A stretch of DNA of 64,000 nucleotides. Origin: Trochalopteron elliotii. Lineage: Eukaryota > Chordata > Aves > Passeriformes > Leiothrichidae. The position numbers and the translations under genes were made by a program. The stretch lies in assembly GCA_024734555.1 (NCBI GenBank), contig JANPWX010000028.1, positions 2,709,826 to 2,773,825 of the forward strand. The letters run 5' to 3'. The notes under the pieces were generated by a model. The model was not told the origin of the DNA. It saw nothing but the letters and a program-made list of their open reading frames with translations, and searched no databases. Below are positions 14,701 to 26,420 of this stretch, piece after piece. Every line of letters begins with the position of its first letter. Positions within the stretch are counted from its first letter, which is position 1.

Positions 14701-15058
14701 ACTTAGGACCAGTCTGTCCCCTCTGAGTGGGAACTCCCCAAAAAGTGTTTGGAGCTCAGCATTGTGGCTTCCCCTCCATGATTTACATTACCCTTTTCTG
14801 GGTTCAGTCAGCTGTACAAGGCAAAAACGAACACTTCATAGGTGGAGTTGAAAGGGATGAATATTACAACTACTCTGGGTTCAAGTTCATAATAAGGAAT
14901 TGCACAAGGGGCCTCATAACCAGAACACTGCCACACGTTACCACTCTAAACAAACGTGTACCCTGAGAGATCCCACTCAGGAATTTGAACTATCTGGGTG
15001 GAGGGCTTATATAGACGGAGTTTCTGTGAGTATTCTTGTGGATGTGTGTGGGTGGGAC

Positions 15059-15127
15059 AGAGAGAAAAAGAAAGGGAGATGGAAAGAGAAAGGCAGGGGG
15101 AGGAAGCAGAAAAAGAACAAAGAGAAT
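15059..15127 (+). repeat. Polypurine tract
   Basis: About 69 bases almost wholly A and G with very few pyrimidines, followed by a T-rich stretch (15137-15157). Purine mirror-like tracts can form triplex DNA; no function is evident here. Confidence 0.7.
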
Positions 15128-18100
15128 ATTTTAACTTATTTTTTTTCTTTTTTTTCAAGCAGATGTGAGCTTGCTTTGGTTGTGCTCCAAGCAGGCACAA
15201 CTTCTTGTGCCCACGCTATCAGCAAAGGCTTAGTAGCTCAGGCTTACTAACCATGGCTACACTGTTTATGGTTTGGAGCTGACTCATACCCATCCAGAGT
15301 AAAGGCAGACAACAGTGCTGCTAAAACCATAAGAGACCTGAAAAACAATTCCAGACACATGCAGAATAAGCTAGTTGTGTCTACCCAGAAAGCATAAAGG
15401 TCTTAGACTTTCAGCAGGGCACTGTCCATAAAAGTTTAAATTAATCTTAGCACTGAGCTACAGGAATTCGTCTTGCAGTTCTTGTCCTTCAATCCAGTGA
15501 CTTAGCTGCATTTACCCTGTGGCAAAACTTCTCTTCTTAGTTTTGAAACTGGAGCACACTCTTCAGTTCTCTGCTCCATAAGTGATCTAATCCTTATTAT
15601 TAACTGGTTTTGTTGACTTCTGCTTTCAGCCATGAGATTGTTAGTCTCATTTTTCTGTTCTCTGATATTTCATCCATATTGTGTGACATTGGCTAAATCC
15701 AGCTGATGTGCATCAAATAAAATACTGATATACCCATAAAAAAAGAAAAAAAACCAAATTATTTCAGGCCTCAAATTTGGATATGTCCAAGGCTAAAATG
15801 AAAATCTGAAACAAATCTTTCAGCTTTCTTCTGAAAGTGTATGTGAATCTCAGCACTCGTGTCATGTCTGCACCAGCTGAATTAGTAAAATCATGATTTG
15901 TCTCAATCTCTCCAAGACAAAAGAGGAAACATAGTCAGGAAGCCTAGCTGACCTTAGAGAAACCTCAGGGATCTGAGCTCTGCTTTGACAATTTATGCAT
16001 TTTATAAGAAATATTCAGTGAAGAAAATTCATGGAGAGTTCTTGGAGCAGAAACTAAAAACCTAGATCTCCCTGCTCCTGAGTAAAGGACCTAAGGCTCT
16101 GAAGTCTAGGATCACATTTTCTTTTTCACTGGGTGGAACTCAAAGACTTTTTTCATTTCGCTGGTGCTGATAAATTGCTGGCAGCTGCAACTCCAACAGG
16201 TGGCAGATGTTCAGAAAACACAGCTAAAAGACCATTGATTCCAAGTTTGTCGATCAGCTCCTGTTCTTAAGAAGACATTTCTGCCACATGTCCTGAAGAG
16301 AGGAGACATCCCTCTTAAAATGTTGAGTGCCTAAGTGCTAGAGCAGAGCTGGAATTACCATCAGCACTGGTTAGGTGTAGGCAAGCCAAAACTGTAGAGC
16401 AAGCTGACTGTAACTCCTAGTGCTACCTCCCTCTGACCACAGACAGTGCAGGAACCTGACGTGACTCCACCCAAAAATTTCATAAGTCCTGCACAAGATA
16501 AAGGGATTGCAACTTTCAGTGCTGTGATGTTCACTTACAGATACAGATGCAAGCTCTCAAGAAAAATACCAATTTCTCGGGGATGGTGGTTGTACTGCAT
16601 TTGTCGTGACAATATGTGTCATTTCAAGGGCAAACACATGTCTTATGAATGTCTGAACTCTACACTGCAACAACCTTCTCCAAGGACAAAAGGATAATAA
16701 TTCTATATCTTGTGCTTCAAAAATTTGAGCCTAAATAATTCAATGAGAGGTGTGTCTTTTCCCCTTAGTTTTAATAAGGATAGGATTTCATTCTTCATAT
16801 GCATCTCTTCTCCATGTCTCACAGTGTAATGGCCAAACCTGGCAATGTTTTTAGTCAGTGATGGAAAGCCTGTCTATGTGTTCTCCACATAATGAGGAGT
16901 GTTACATTGGCCTAACAAGTAGAGCTGACTGAAAGCTGGTTGCTTCCTTCTGAAGCATGGAGGATGGACTGTATGTTACACCATTGTTCAGGCACACTGA
17001 TTCCACAACAGAGGTATTACCTCTGTATTACAAGGTAACAGTGATAAGAGCAAATTTCTTTTTCATAATCTAGCTGCATACATAGCTGTAGATAAGGTAT
17101 TTAAAGGGAAACAAAGAAGCAGACAAAGCTGCAGAGGTGGGCTTGAAGCTTGACCCCATTAATTTCTTTTCCAAGACAAACTTTCAGTTAAGAAGCCAGA
17201 GAAACCTTAAATAAACAATGTAACTTTTTAGCATATATCTTATTCTCTATCTAAAGTACAATATTGTCATATGCAGCATGTATTACAATAACATACTACA
17301 GTATATGTGAGGGAATGTATATTACTTTACATTTTCTATTACATGTTGTACATTTTGTACAGATGTGCATTTACAAATAATTGGATGTTTAAATATAAAA
17401 TCAAGTTTACATCCTAATTTAAGGAAAGTTTTAAAGATAAATGGAACTCATAGTATATTGTTCAGTATGAACTGAACAATCTCACTTCCCCTCACCTTCA
17501 AATATACGTCGTGCATAGAGAGGTACTATAGCAAAACACTGAGGCAGTTTGACTTTACAAAGTGCTATGTCCAAGTGCTTTCAGAATCCATTAGCATACT
17601 ACACTCTAGCAGCTTTGATTGCGTCTCACAAGAGTTAAAAGAAATTCACTTAATCAGTGAATTTTCAGCTAGGCTGTACTCAGTTTACCAACTTCTTTTA
17701 ATACTTTAACATCTTTGTTGGAAGCTGAACTGTGAACCCTCAAAATCAATCATCACAACTTCTGCCGGCAATTAGGATTAAGGAAATTAAACCCAGGAGA
17801 CACTCTAGTTGTACATACAAAGCTGATCCACATGGGGGAGATTGCTTCACCTACTAGAGCATGCCAGAACCGGCTCTTAAGGATTTACATCATCACCACA
17901 CTGGAAAACACCCCAGTTCTATGAAGTGGCAGTATGATCTATGTTGATATATGTTGTAGGCCTCTGTAATTTTCAGAGAGCTCTGACTTTAACATTGCTA
18001 CATTAGTAGAGCCCATACCAGGTACATTGCCTCAGCTGTGGTACCTGTCTGTTAAACAAAAATGAACAAACAAGAGATCATCAGTCAACTCCAGATAACT

Positions 18101-18327
18101 CTCTTCTCACTAGAGTTCTCCAGAGTTTAAATTCAAGATGTCTAAATTAGCGAGTACATGATCCCTTCAGCTCCTCACTGGAAACACTTGTTACTGTATT
18201 TGGTGACTTTCACTCTTCACCCAGCTGCACAGGTTCCCCTAGGATAACAATGCCTGTGATGGATAATAGCTTAACATTTGAGAAATAAGAGAAGCAATAT
18301 GAATTTTCCAGAAGACTGGGTCCTTTT

Positions 18328-18368
18328 TAGTTCTAGTTTAGTTTTGTTTAGTTCAGTTTAGTTAGTTT
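18328..18368 (+). repeat. Degenerate (GTTTA)n-type repeat
   Basis: Repeated TAGTT / GTTTAGTT units with variants (GTTCTA, GTTCAG). A low-complexity slippage tract. Confidence 0.75.
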
Positions 18369-19227
18369 CAAGGCCTTTACAGGATGAGTCAGGAAGGTTT
18401 GAAAATATTTTAAGTATCATTCATATTTTCAAATGGTTTACATCGTCGCAGTTATCAGGGAAAAGATTCATTGAAGGGCTTGGCTTTGGCCTCACTTTGC
18501 TTCTATCAAAGGTAATGGTTTCAATGTTTTCTGTGGCAGCAGATAGATGACACCAAATCTTTGGGAAATCCCACCAATGATGTCTCCTGGCTCTGAAAAC
18601 AATGCGCGATGTAAAGTTTTGCAGGTTTGGTGGATGGTGATGCTTGTTTCACTTTTGTTTGGTTTTACTTATCTCAGGGTGTTAGGAGCAATGTTGCAGA
18701 CAAAGGATGGACTAATTATATTCTCATCTATGTTTTCACTAGAAGGCATAATTATAAGACTAATTCAGGAAATAAAAAGATTTGTACATAACTAAAAAAC
18801 TAAAGAATGTGTGCAAGCATGCTGTAAAGAAAAAAGGTTTGTAAAGACAGCCTTATATAAAATGCCAACATTGTTATAAATATATCTGATTAAACTTTAC
18901 CATGCCTGCATGCATATACAGGGTTTTTTGTTTGGGGTTTTTTTAATAGTGACAAAATTTCACCAACAAATGCTTTTTCAGTGCAACGACTGTGTACTGT
19001 TTACTATACAGAGCCATGCATTCCTGCAGTAATGGTTTTCAATGATGATTCTAAAGCAGCACTCTTGAAATTTATTTTTTTTTTAATAAATGTTTAGAAC
19101 CTGCAATTTATAAACTCCATAAAATTATCCATTATCTTTATTTCCTGGCTTTCCTTAACTGTTCCTTGAGTGCTATGACTAGATTTTGATATATCAACAA
19201 ACATAATTTATGACATAATTTGTGCCT

Positions 19228-19267
19228 GGTTGATATGTTTACTTACAGGTTAATATGTTTACTTACT
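19228..19267 (+). repeat. 20-base tandem duplication carrying two TGTTTAC motifs
   Basis: Two adjacent 20-base units, 19228-19247 and 19248-19267, differ at two positions. Each contains TGTTTAC, the core recognised by forkhead (FOX) factors. Confidence 0.85.
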
Positions 19268-19980
19268 ACATTATATAGCAGTTGATTTAGGATTTCCTGT
19301 TTAAATTACCCTGCCTATTTAGAGGCCTTATTTGACAACGTTTGCCATTGCATTGTCTTTTTCTTCCTGTCAGTTGAATCAATAATTTATTGATAAATTT
19401 TTCATTAAATGAACATAGAAACTGATAAGCACCGTTAGCCCAGGAAAACACATGCAAGGAAAATGGAAATATTTATTATATATTTACACTATTGCTTTGC
19501 TACAAAATAGCCAGTTAACTAACCTCTACATCCCTAGTGCAGCCTTACAAAAGACTGATTCATATTTAACATCTAACAGCAGATTCTTACCCAGAAGCAG
19601 ATACAGCTTCAGTGTAAAGGAAAGAAAAGAGAAATTGCTGCAAACTCAGGAGCTCTGAGCCAGACCAGAGCAGCTACAGTTTGTGTTCTTTTGCATTCTC
19701 TCCACTTTTTTTTGTTTGAGCTGGATTAACTGATTGCAGAGAAACTCTAAGCAAAGACTGAAGTGAACTAGTAATAGGGAGTGTGGACAAACTGCTTATT
19801 GTATTTAGCTGGTCCAGAATTTCAACAGAACCTTAGGAGCATTGACTTGAGCTGTTCAAAGTGTCATTAAATGACAAGCTCAGAAAACATTGTTCCTGTG
19901 TTGTAGCAGTATTTTATCTTTAGCCAAGGTGGACTCTTCACATTTTCAATTAAGATGAGCTTTATACAGTGTCTGTACCC

Positions 19981-20060
19981 AAAAAAAAAAAAAAAACAAA
20001 AAAAAACAAAAAAAAAACCCAACAAAAAAACCACCCACAAACAAACAAACAAACAAACCC
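19981..20060 (+). repeat. A-rich low-complexity tract with (CAAA)n
   Basis: Sixteen A, then A runs broken by single C, then CAAA repeats ending in CCCC. It could be the decayed tail of a retrotransposed sequence, but no recognisable body lies to its left. Confidence 0.9.
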
Positions 20061-21974
20061 CACCAACCCCTTACATTTTAGGAACATAAATAAATGTATA
20101 CATACCACATTCAGAAAAAAAATTATTAACAACTATTAAATGTTAGCTGATCTAATTTGGCTTTTTCTAGTAGTAGTTCCTAGATTTAAATTCTTACAAA
20201 TTATTGACAGCAGGATTTAATGCTGTAGGACAGAAACAACCCACAAGTTTGATTTGTTTTCTCATTGTATGTTAAGAGAGGACCTACCATTAACCTAAAA
20301 TTGTCTTAAAATTGCTTAAAGTTTAAAAACCCTTTTCCCTATTTTTGTCAATCAGATGTAGTATTTCAGAGAACCGTGATGGAAATGCTTCTCTATACTA
20401 TCAGAAAAATAATAATCTAGATGTATGAATCACTTTCTGCTATTTATGTGGGTTTGACAACTTCATAGGGTGATTCAGAATCTTAACAGGGTGAAGTACA
20501 TCTCACAGCCACCCAACGCTCTTCATGAATGAGAGAGGATGCTGGGGATGCTGGTTTTCTGTGTACACACAGCTAGTTCTGGCTGTAGCCAGGCTACCAA
20601 GCATAGGGAACACTTAGCTGCTCATTACCACCCCCACCATAGGTGTCCACCTCCCAGTTTCTGCCAGTGTAACTTGTCTGGTTGCTCCCCAACCTGTGTT
20701 GAAACGAGCCAGGCCCACTCACTTTCAGTGACAGGTCTTTGCAGGTCCATTTTGGTTTGCCCAAACTGAAACAGAGAGTGACTTTTTGAAAGACTGGGCC
20801 AGCAGAACTGGGGGCGGCACTTTTCCGAGGATTTTTATGGTCAAGGGGGTGGAGGAGTCCCTTGACCTAGCAAAGCTGCCACACTGAAATGGAACAGCAC
20901 TGCAGGTGCCTTCTTGTCTGACAGTGAGAAGGTAGGACAAGTGCAGTACTCCAAGTGCAGCCAAGTTCCAGCAGAAGGTAAATGAGATCTACTGCCCCAG
21001 CTACAGGTTATTGCCCTGCCTCATTAACTGGAGCCCAGCATTTCCCCAAACTCCACAGTTTATCTGTGATTGCTCTTAGCCTCCGTTTTTAAAGTGGTTC
21101 GATTAATTAAATATCTCCAAATGCTTCTAACCTAACTCACTTTCATAAGTAGTGAACTAGGGTGTGGCCACATAAATTGATACATTGGTAGATCTGACAG
21201 GGATCTCTAGTTTCACCTGGTTTAGTGGTAGGTGAAGCAACACCTGAAACCTTTGTTAAAGATTTCTGAAGAGCAGACATGTCTTCTTCTGCCTGCTTGA
21301 TATAAACCCCCATGTAAAAATTGCTTCAGGGTGCTTCTCTTTTCTAATTTTGTTAGCTACTTCATTCTAGAAGTGCTTGGACATGCTAGGAATAAATGTG
21401 GAAAGGAGTGTGTTCCAGGTAAGTTTCCTGCGCTCATAAACCAAATACTAACATGACACTGGAAACATGAGCATATACTCTAAGAAAGGGCTGACACAGA
21501 ACTGAAGACAGGGCTACTGCAAGTAGAATTCCTCAACAGAAGGTTTAGGAAGATAGAATCACTTCTCTGGAATTTTTGTGTAACTGAAATGAGACTCTTT
21601 CCTTGTCCATGTATATGAATTCAAGGTTTACTACTTTTAATACTAGCTCATCTCAAAAGGTGAAATCTTTCTTGGACCAGCTTTTGTACACAAGGAAAAC
21701 AGAAGGTAAGACTTTAAATGAGGGAGAGAAAAAACACTGTGATAATGATATTTGTCTCAACTTAGTGTTCACATTCGTACTTAGAATGCCTCAGCTGGTG
21801 GTGCTGCTGAAGGTGGGACAGATAAAGGCCTTTGCTATTGCTTCAGCAAATCATGCAAACCAGTGAGCTTGTATATAATAGGTATCATGGAATTATGTAA
21901 TAGAGTAAGAGAGCTTGAATGCTGCTGCATCAAGGCCTAACAGACTTGTTAACCACTGAACTCAGATTCTCTAA

Positions 21975-22212
21975 TGAAATTCCACCTGAATGTAAAAAAC
22001 CCACTTATTGTGAGGGTGGTCAGACACTGAAATAGGTTGCAAAGGGAGGCTGTGGAGCCTCCATCCTTGAAGATATCCCAAATCCAATTGCACAAAGCTC
22101 TAAGCAACCTGCAGTATCTGACCCTGCTTTCAACAGAGGGTTGGACTAGACGATCTGCAGAGGTCCCTTTCCACTTCAATCATTCTGTGGCCTCATTCTG
22201 TGAGTCTGTGAT
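21975..22212 (+). mobile_element. CR1 LINE 3' fragment
   Basis: About 240 bases resembling the 3' end of CR1: the segment around the last ORF2 codons (TGTGGAGCCTCCATCCTTG at 22051), then GTTGGACTAGACGATCTGC at 22140, and a decayed ATTCTGTG octamer end near 22183-22210. 5'-truncated, with no usable frame. Confidence 0.9.
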
Positions 22213-24257
22213 CTTGAATGTTAACTCATCAGCTGACCATAGCATGAAAGTGTCCAAAGTAGTCCAAGTCCTATGGTGTGTATGGTGTTAGTCCACTTCT
22301 ACTCCAGACTTCACTGATATGATTCCTCTTGACTTGTATGGAAACTGTGTATACCAGATGCTCTGTTTCTGCTAATAATCAAGAGAAATTAATGGCCAAA
22401 AAAAAAAAAGATTTCTAAATTTAACTGCCTTTCTAATACATGTGTGAAACTGATTGCATTTTATTGATTAGTACAGTAGAAAAGTTGGGATTGTTTTCTG
22501 TTTTGTAGTAACTAGTTACTAAATATCTGTTTTCTGCTATTCCCTGCAGTATCTGTGCAGAAGACTAGTGAATGAAAGTTCAAGAGTTTTAAAGTGTGGT
22601 TGTAGTGCTTCGAGGTGGTGGAAGTGTCCCCTAAACAGCAGTAGAAACAACTTTGCTGAATCCTATGACATGTTCCAAAAGCTTGATAGCTTGAAAAACA
22701 TCATGATAGTAGTGTGGAGTGCTTGAACATTTTTCTTATTTGAAGATAAAACTTAAAGCTGTTCTGAAATTTATTTTAAATAGTTTATGCAAGTTTCTTC
22801 CTACCAATTGAACTGCATTACAGGTTTCTTTTCAAAGGTAACTGTCATAATTATGTTTGCTTACAAATAACAATTCTGAAGTAACAGAAATTTCTACACA
22901 GCACCAGACATTGATAATGATAATAAAACAGTTACCAGATTTCAGAGTGCCTACGTTTGAAAGAGTGGAACAAGAAGTGTATTGAGACTGTTTAGTTTGT
23001 ACATCTGTAGCCCCTTACCATCACCATTTGGAATTATTTGCCTACAGCCACCTACTCATTTATAAGGAGCTGATGACAATAATGTCTCTTTTGACAGTTT
23101 CAAGGCTGTATTTCAGGGTGGCTCTGTAGAGCAACCAACATACCTTGGACACAAAATGTGATGTAGGGCTACCTTACTTTGATCTGCGTCTTTCCTAAAT
23201 GTTGTTCTAGAAAAGTGGTAGTGTGTTATAGTTGCATCCCCTAATTACTTAAAAATAGAAACAGTTGTGAAGTTAAGCTACAAACTAATTTCTATGACAA
23301 CCAAAAATATGATCAAAACATGGCTTTTCTAGCACAGTCTACATCTGTGGTACAGAAGTTTTCACCACATATTGGAAAGAAGCATTTTTGCCTTTTTCCT
23401 CTGAAATCCTACAGATCAGTGTTTCTCTTGTTAGTATCAGGCCTTTTCAGACAAGAGGCATCTTTCAACACCAGCGGGTCAGGTATGATGGAAAAAGACA
23501 ACAGCTGCAGAAAGATAAAGGTACCAGATAATTCCTGTGCTTTCTAACTGAAAGCTGTAGCAGCAGGCCATCCAGCCTGAACATAAATTGTTACAGAGAA
23601 AGCGTCACGCAGACACAAAGGGATGAGTATATGGGTAGTAGAAAAACAACTTGCTGCTATTCTTAGGTTTCCAGGAATTTCACCTACAACCTGCCACTGT
23701 CCAGAGATCTGATAGGACTTGCAAGTGACAGAAAGCAAAAAGAAAAAATTTGTATTGACACAGAAAATACTGAGGGAGTGAAGAAAAAGACCAACTGGAC
23801 TCTTCTACTCGTCAGCAACTTTCCTGAAGGATTTCACCCTGAGGTACAATGTTTCCATTGAACCCGAATTTGGTTCAAATGGGGAAAAAGGGCATCTGCT
23901 AATAAGTTATTGGCTCTACCAGTTCTTTGTCTTGCTGTCTCACTGCTGACATTTTGCTTCTCCTTCATACTGCTCATTAGTTGTAGATAACTATAAATTA
24001 AGTGTCAACAGGATTGCTTCTCCCCTTCCCATAAATCCAGGGAAAATTAGCTCTGCAAGTCTACTGGACTTCCTCTCTGCCTGTTACCAGGCTCCTACTG
24101 CTCTCATGGAATTGTTGTTGCTGTCTCCTAGCTGCAAATTTAAAGAAACTGGAGTGACTGTGGAAATAGGGTGGGGACAGTTTTAGAACTGAGCTTATGC
24201 ATATGCAGGAAAAGAACTAGCAAATAGTGCCTGGGAAGATGATGGAATATGTGTTTG

Positions 24258-24368
24258 CAGAGACATTCCAAAATTGACAAAGTCTTCAGCTGCCTGCTTT
24301 AACAGAGCACAGGGTTTTATTTGATGACCTCCTGAGATTCCTTTCAACCGGAATTATCCTGCAAGTCT
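24258..24368 (+). mobile_element. CR1 LINE 3' fragment, old
   Basis: Retains the CR1 3' signature GATGACCTCCTGAGATTCC (24323) followed by a decayed CAACC..GAATTAT ending. It is more diverged than the copy at 21975. The left limit is uncertain. Confidence 0.7.
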
Positions 24369-24449
24369 AAAAGTAGGGGGAAAAAATGGAAAAGGAATAT
24401 AATCAAATGGAGAAGGTAGCAATAGAACTAATCAAAAATTCTAATCCAG

Positions 24450-24462
24450 CCCCCCCCCCCCC
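24450..24462 (+). repeat. C homopolymer (13 bases)
   Basis: Thirteen consecutive C in AT-rich surroundings. Homopolymer length may be a sequencing error. Confidence 0.9.
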
Positions 24463-25783
24463 AAGGTATTTTGGTTTGGAATGAGACATAGGACTAATCC
24501 AAACTTTTTGGATGGCGTAGGAATAAATCACTGCACATGAGCATAATTCTCCTGTGGATGACATTTCATCTGTATTTATGGAGGGCTAACTCTGTTTTCT
24601 CCTTCTGAATGGATGGTACACAGTGAAGCTGTAGTGGGTTGCTCCCATCATCCATTAATGATTAAAGACACCTGGGAAAAATGCTGGAGAACAGGTGGGA
24701 AAAGTTAAGTAATTCTGACCTGTTTCTTTCCTATGTTACTCAGTACCCAGGCAATATACTACATAAGGTGGGCCTGAATTTCAGGCATCTCCTGTTAAAG
24801 GCCATATTTCCAGTCTTTCCGTGTGGAGCTATACCACTTTGTACAAACTATTTAAATATACATGAATAGCATGTGAACAAGTGCGTGTGACTCCCTAATT
24901 TGGTAGTTTACACATATGACTGGGAGCAAACCCAGCTGAGTTCTTGCCCTGGTAAATTATTAGTATAAATTGCTTAATTAATACAAATTGTTTAAGCTCA
25001 ACAAAGCTCTTGAAACTGTATCGAGAGTAGACTCCAACCTCTCCTGCTCCAGAGACACTGTAGTTTGTTGTCAAAATAATGTTGTGGGAGAACAAGAGGA
25101 ATGAGTTCAAATGCCCCCAGGTAAAGAGGGAAAATGAGGCGTATGGCTGCCGTATGATGCTGCATGCACATCCTAACCACAGCTCTTGGCTAAAAGGCAG
25201 GTGGCCAACCCCTTGGAAAACCTTTGGTTTTCATTCTGCTTCTTCTGGAGGTACTTGAGAGGGATCGCTTAGTTTCAAGCTGTTAACAAGTCAATTACTT
25301 TTATTTTTCTCATTAAAACTAAAAGAAAAAAAACCAAGTAGGTGGCATTTGAACCTCAGATGAAGAATTGATTACCCCACCTTGTAATGGAGTGTTTCTC
25401 TCAGCGGCACTGGTTTGTCTTGCTAGTGATTTATCAGGGCAATGTAATAAGGAGACCTGATAAAACAGCATGCTGCATCTGGAGGATGAATGGATTTACA
25501 CGGCAAAACAAACCCCCGCGTTGAAAAAAGCACAACAGTAGCGATGGAGAAAGACTGCGGCTGATTTCAGTCGAGGAGGAGAAACCGGAACACAGGAGGA
25601 AACGAAGGTACATTGAAACAGGCTGAAATAATGCACCTGTATGAGGACCACTGCAGAGGTTCGCGAGCGGATGCCGTTCGCCGCTCACCTCACGCAACTT
25701 GCCCGACGCGCCCAGACCCTCGCCTGGTTCGCCTTCCCGACGGCTGATAGAGAATCCCGGGCCCGTGATTAGCGGTTGCCGCC

Positions 25784-25792
25784 GGGGCGGGG
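25784..25792 (+). promoter_or_regulatory. GC box (Sp1/KLF-type)
   Basis: GGGGCGGGG inside a longer G-rich run (25783-25796), about 26 bases upstream of a CCAAT box and just left of the assembly gap. The position fits a proximal promoter element of HMGN3. Binding is inferred from the motif only. Confidence 0.5.
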
Positions 25793-25813
25793 GGCGCGGC
25801 GCCGCCGGGAGAG

Positions 25814-25818
25814 CCAAT
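25814..25818 (+). promoter_or_regulatory. CCAAT box
   Basis: GAGCCAAT runs straight into the gap at 25819. CCAAT boxes usually lie 60-100 bases upstream of a start site, which would put transcription start inside the gap. This is inference from motif and position. Confidence 0.45.
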
Positions 25819-26192
25819 NNNNNNNNNNNNNNNNNNNNNNNNNNNNNNNNNNNNNNNNNNNNNNNNNNNNNNNNNNNNNNNNNNNNNNNNNNNNNNNNNN
25901 NNNNNNNNNNNNNNNNNNNNNNNNNNNNNNNNNNNNNNNNNNNNNNNNNNNNNNNNNNNNNNNNNNNNNNNNNNNNNNNNNNNNNNNNNNNNNNNNNNNN
26001 NNNNNNNNNNNNNNNNNNNNNNNNNNNNNNNNNNNNNNNNNNNNNNNNNNNNNNNNNNNNNNNNNNNNNNNNNNNNNNNNNNNNNNNNNNNNNNNNNNNN
26101 NNNNNNNNNNNNNNNNNNNNNNNNNNNNNNNNNNNNNNNNNNNNNNNNNNNNNNNNNNNNNNNNNNNNNNNNNNNNNNNNNNNNNNNNNNNN
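25819..26192. other. Assembly gap (374 N)
   Basis: A run of 374 undetermined bases inside a CpG island, with a G-rich run at its left edge. Such extreme GC sequence is a common cause of dropouts in bird assemblies. It probably hides HMGN3 exon 1 and its core promoter. Apparent long open frames over this segment are artefacts of N. Confidence 0.97.
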
Positions 26193-26420
26193 GGTACATG
26201 TAAACAACGGGCCTCCCGTGCCCGCTGGAAGCGGAGCCGTGGCTGCGCGGCCGCCGGGAGCGCTCCGGCGCTGGCAGAAGGCGGGCTGAGGCTGGAGGGT
26301 GGCAGCCGGCCCCCTCCCGCCCCTGCTGGGCTCCGGCGGTGGGCGGCCCAGGGAGGCCCTGCTGCTGGAGATCCTCGTCGAGAACTTGCTGCCTGCCTTC
26401 CTAGGCGCTGACAGAGTGCA

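Larger units (their letters stand above)
5402..21974. other. Intergenic, no gene recognised
   Basis: About 16.5 kb of AT-rich DNA. Apart from the repeats listed separately I see no exon with family similarity, no tRNA or snRNA and no CpG island. Open frames here are all short (121 codons or fewer) and look random. Confidence 0.6.
22213..25489. other. Intergenic upstream of HMGN3 CpG island
   Basis: AT-rich DNA with one old CR1 fragment (24258-24368) and a C homopolymer (24450-24462). No exon or RNA gene was recognised. Confidence 0.6.
25490..26420 (+). promoter_or_regulatory. HMGN3: CpG island and probable HMGN3 promoter / exon 1 region (contains assembly gap)
   Basis: GC content and CpG frequency rise sharply from about 25490 and fall back after 26420, in contrast to the AT-rich surroundings. 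The island includes a GC box at 25784-25792 and a CCAAT box at 25814-25818, on the left edge of the N run. It is the only CpG island upstream of HMGN3 exon 2 in this window and is on the correct side for a + strand promoter. No MPKRK-type start codon context is readable in the flanks, so exon 1 is most likely in the gap. Confidence 0.75.

Noticed and set aside
19981..20060. A-rich tract as the poly(A) tail of a retrogene
   Set aside because: The sequence to its left shows no coding or RNA similarity and no target-site duplication could be found.
25434..26411. Long frames of 169-257 codons on both strands around the CpG island
   Set aside because: They exist only because the 374 N contain no stops; the readable ends show no protein family.
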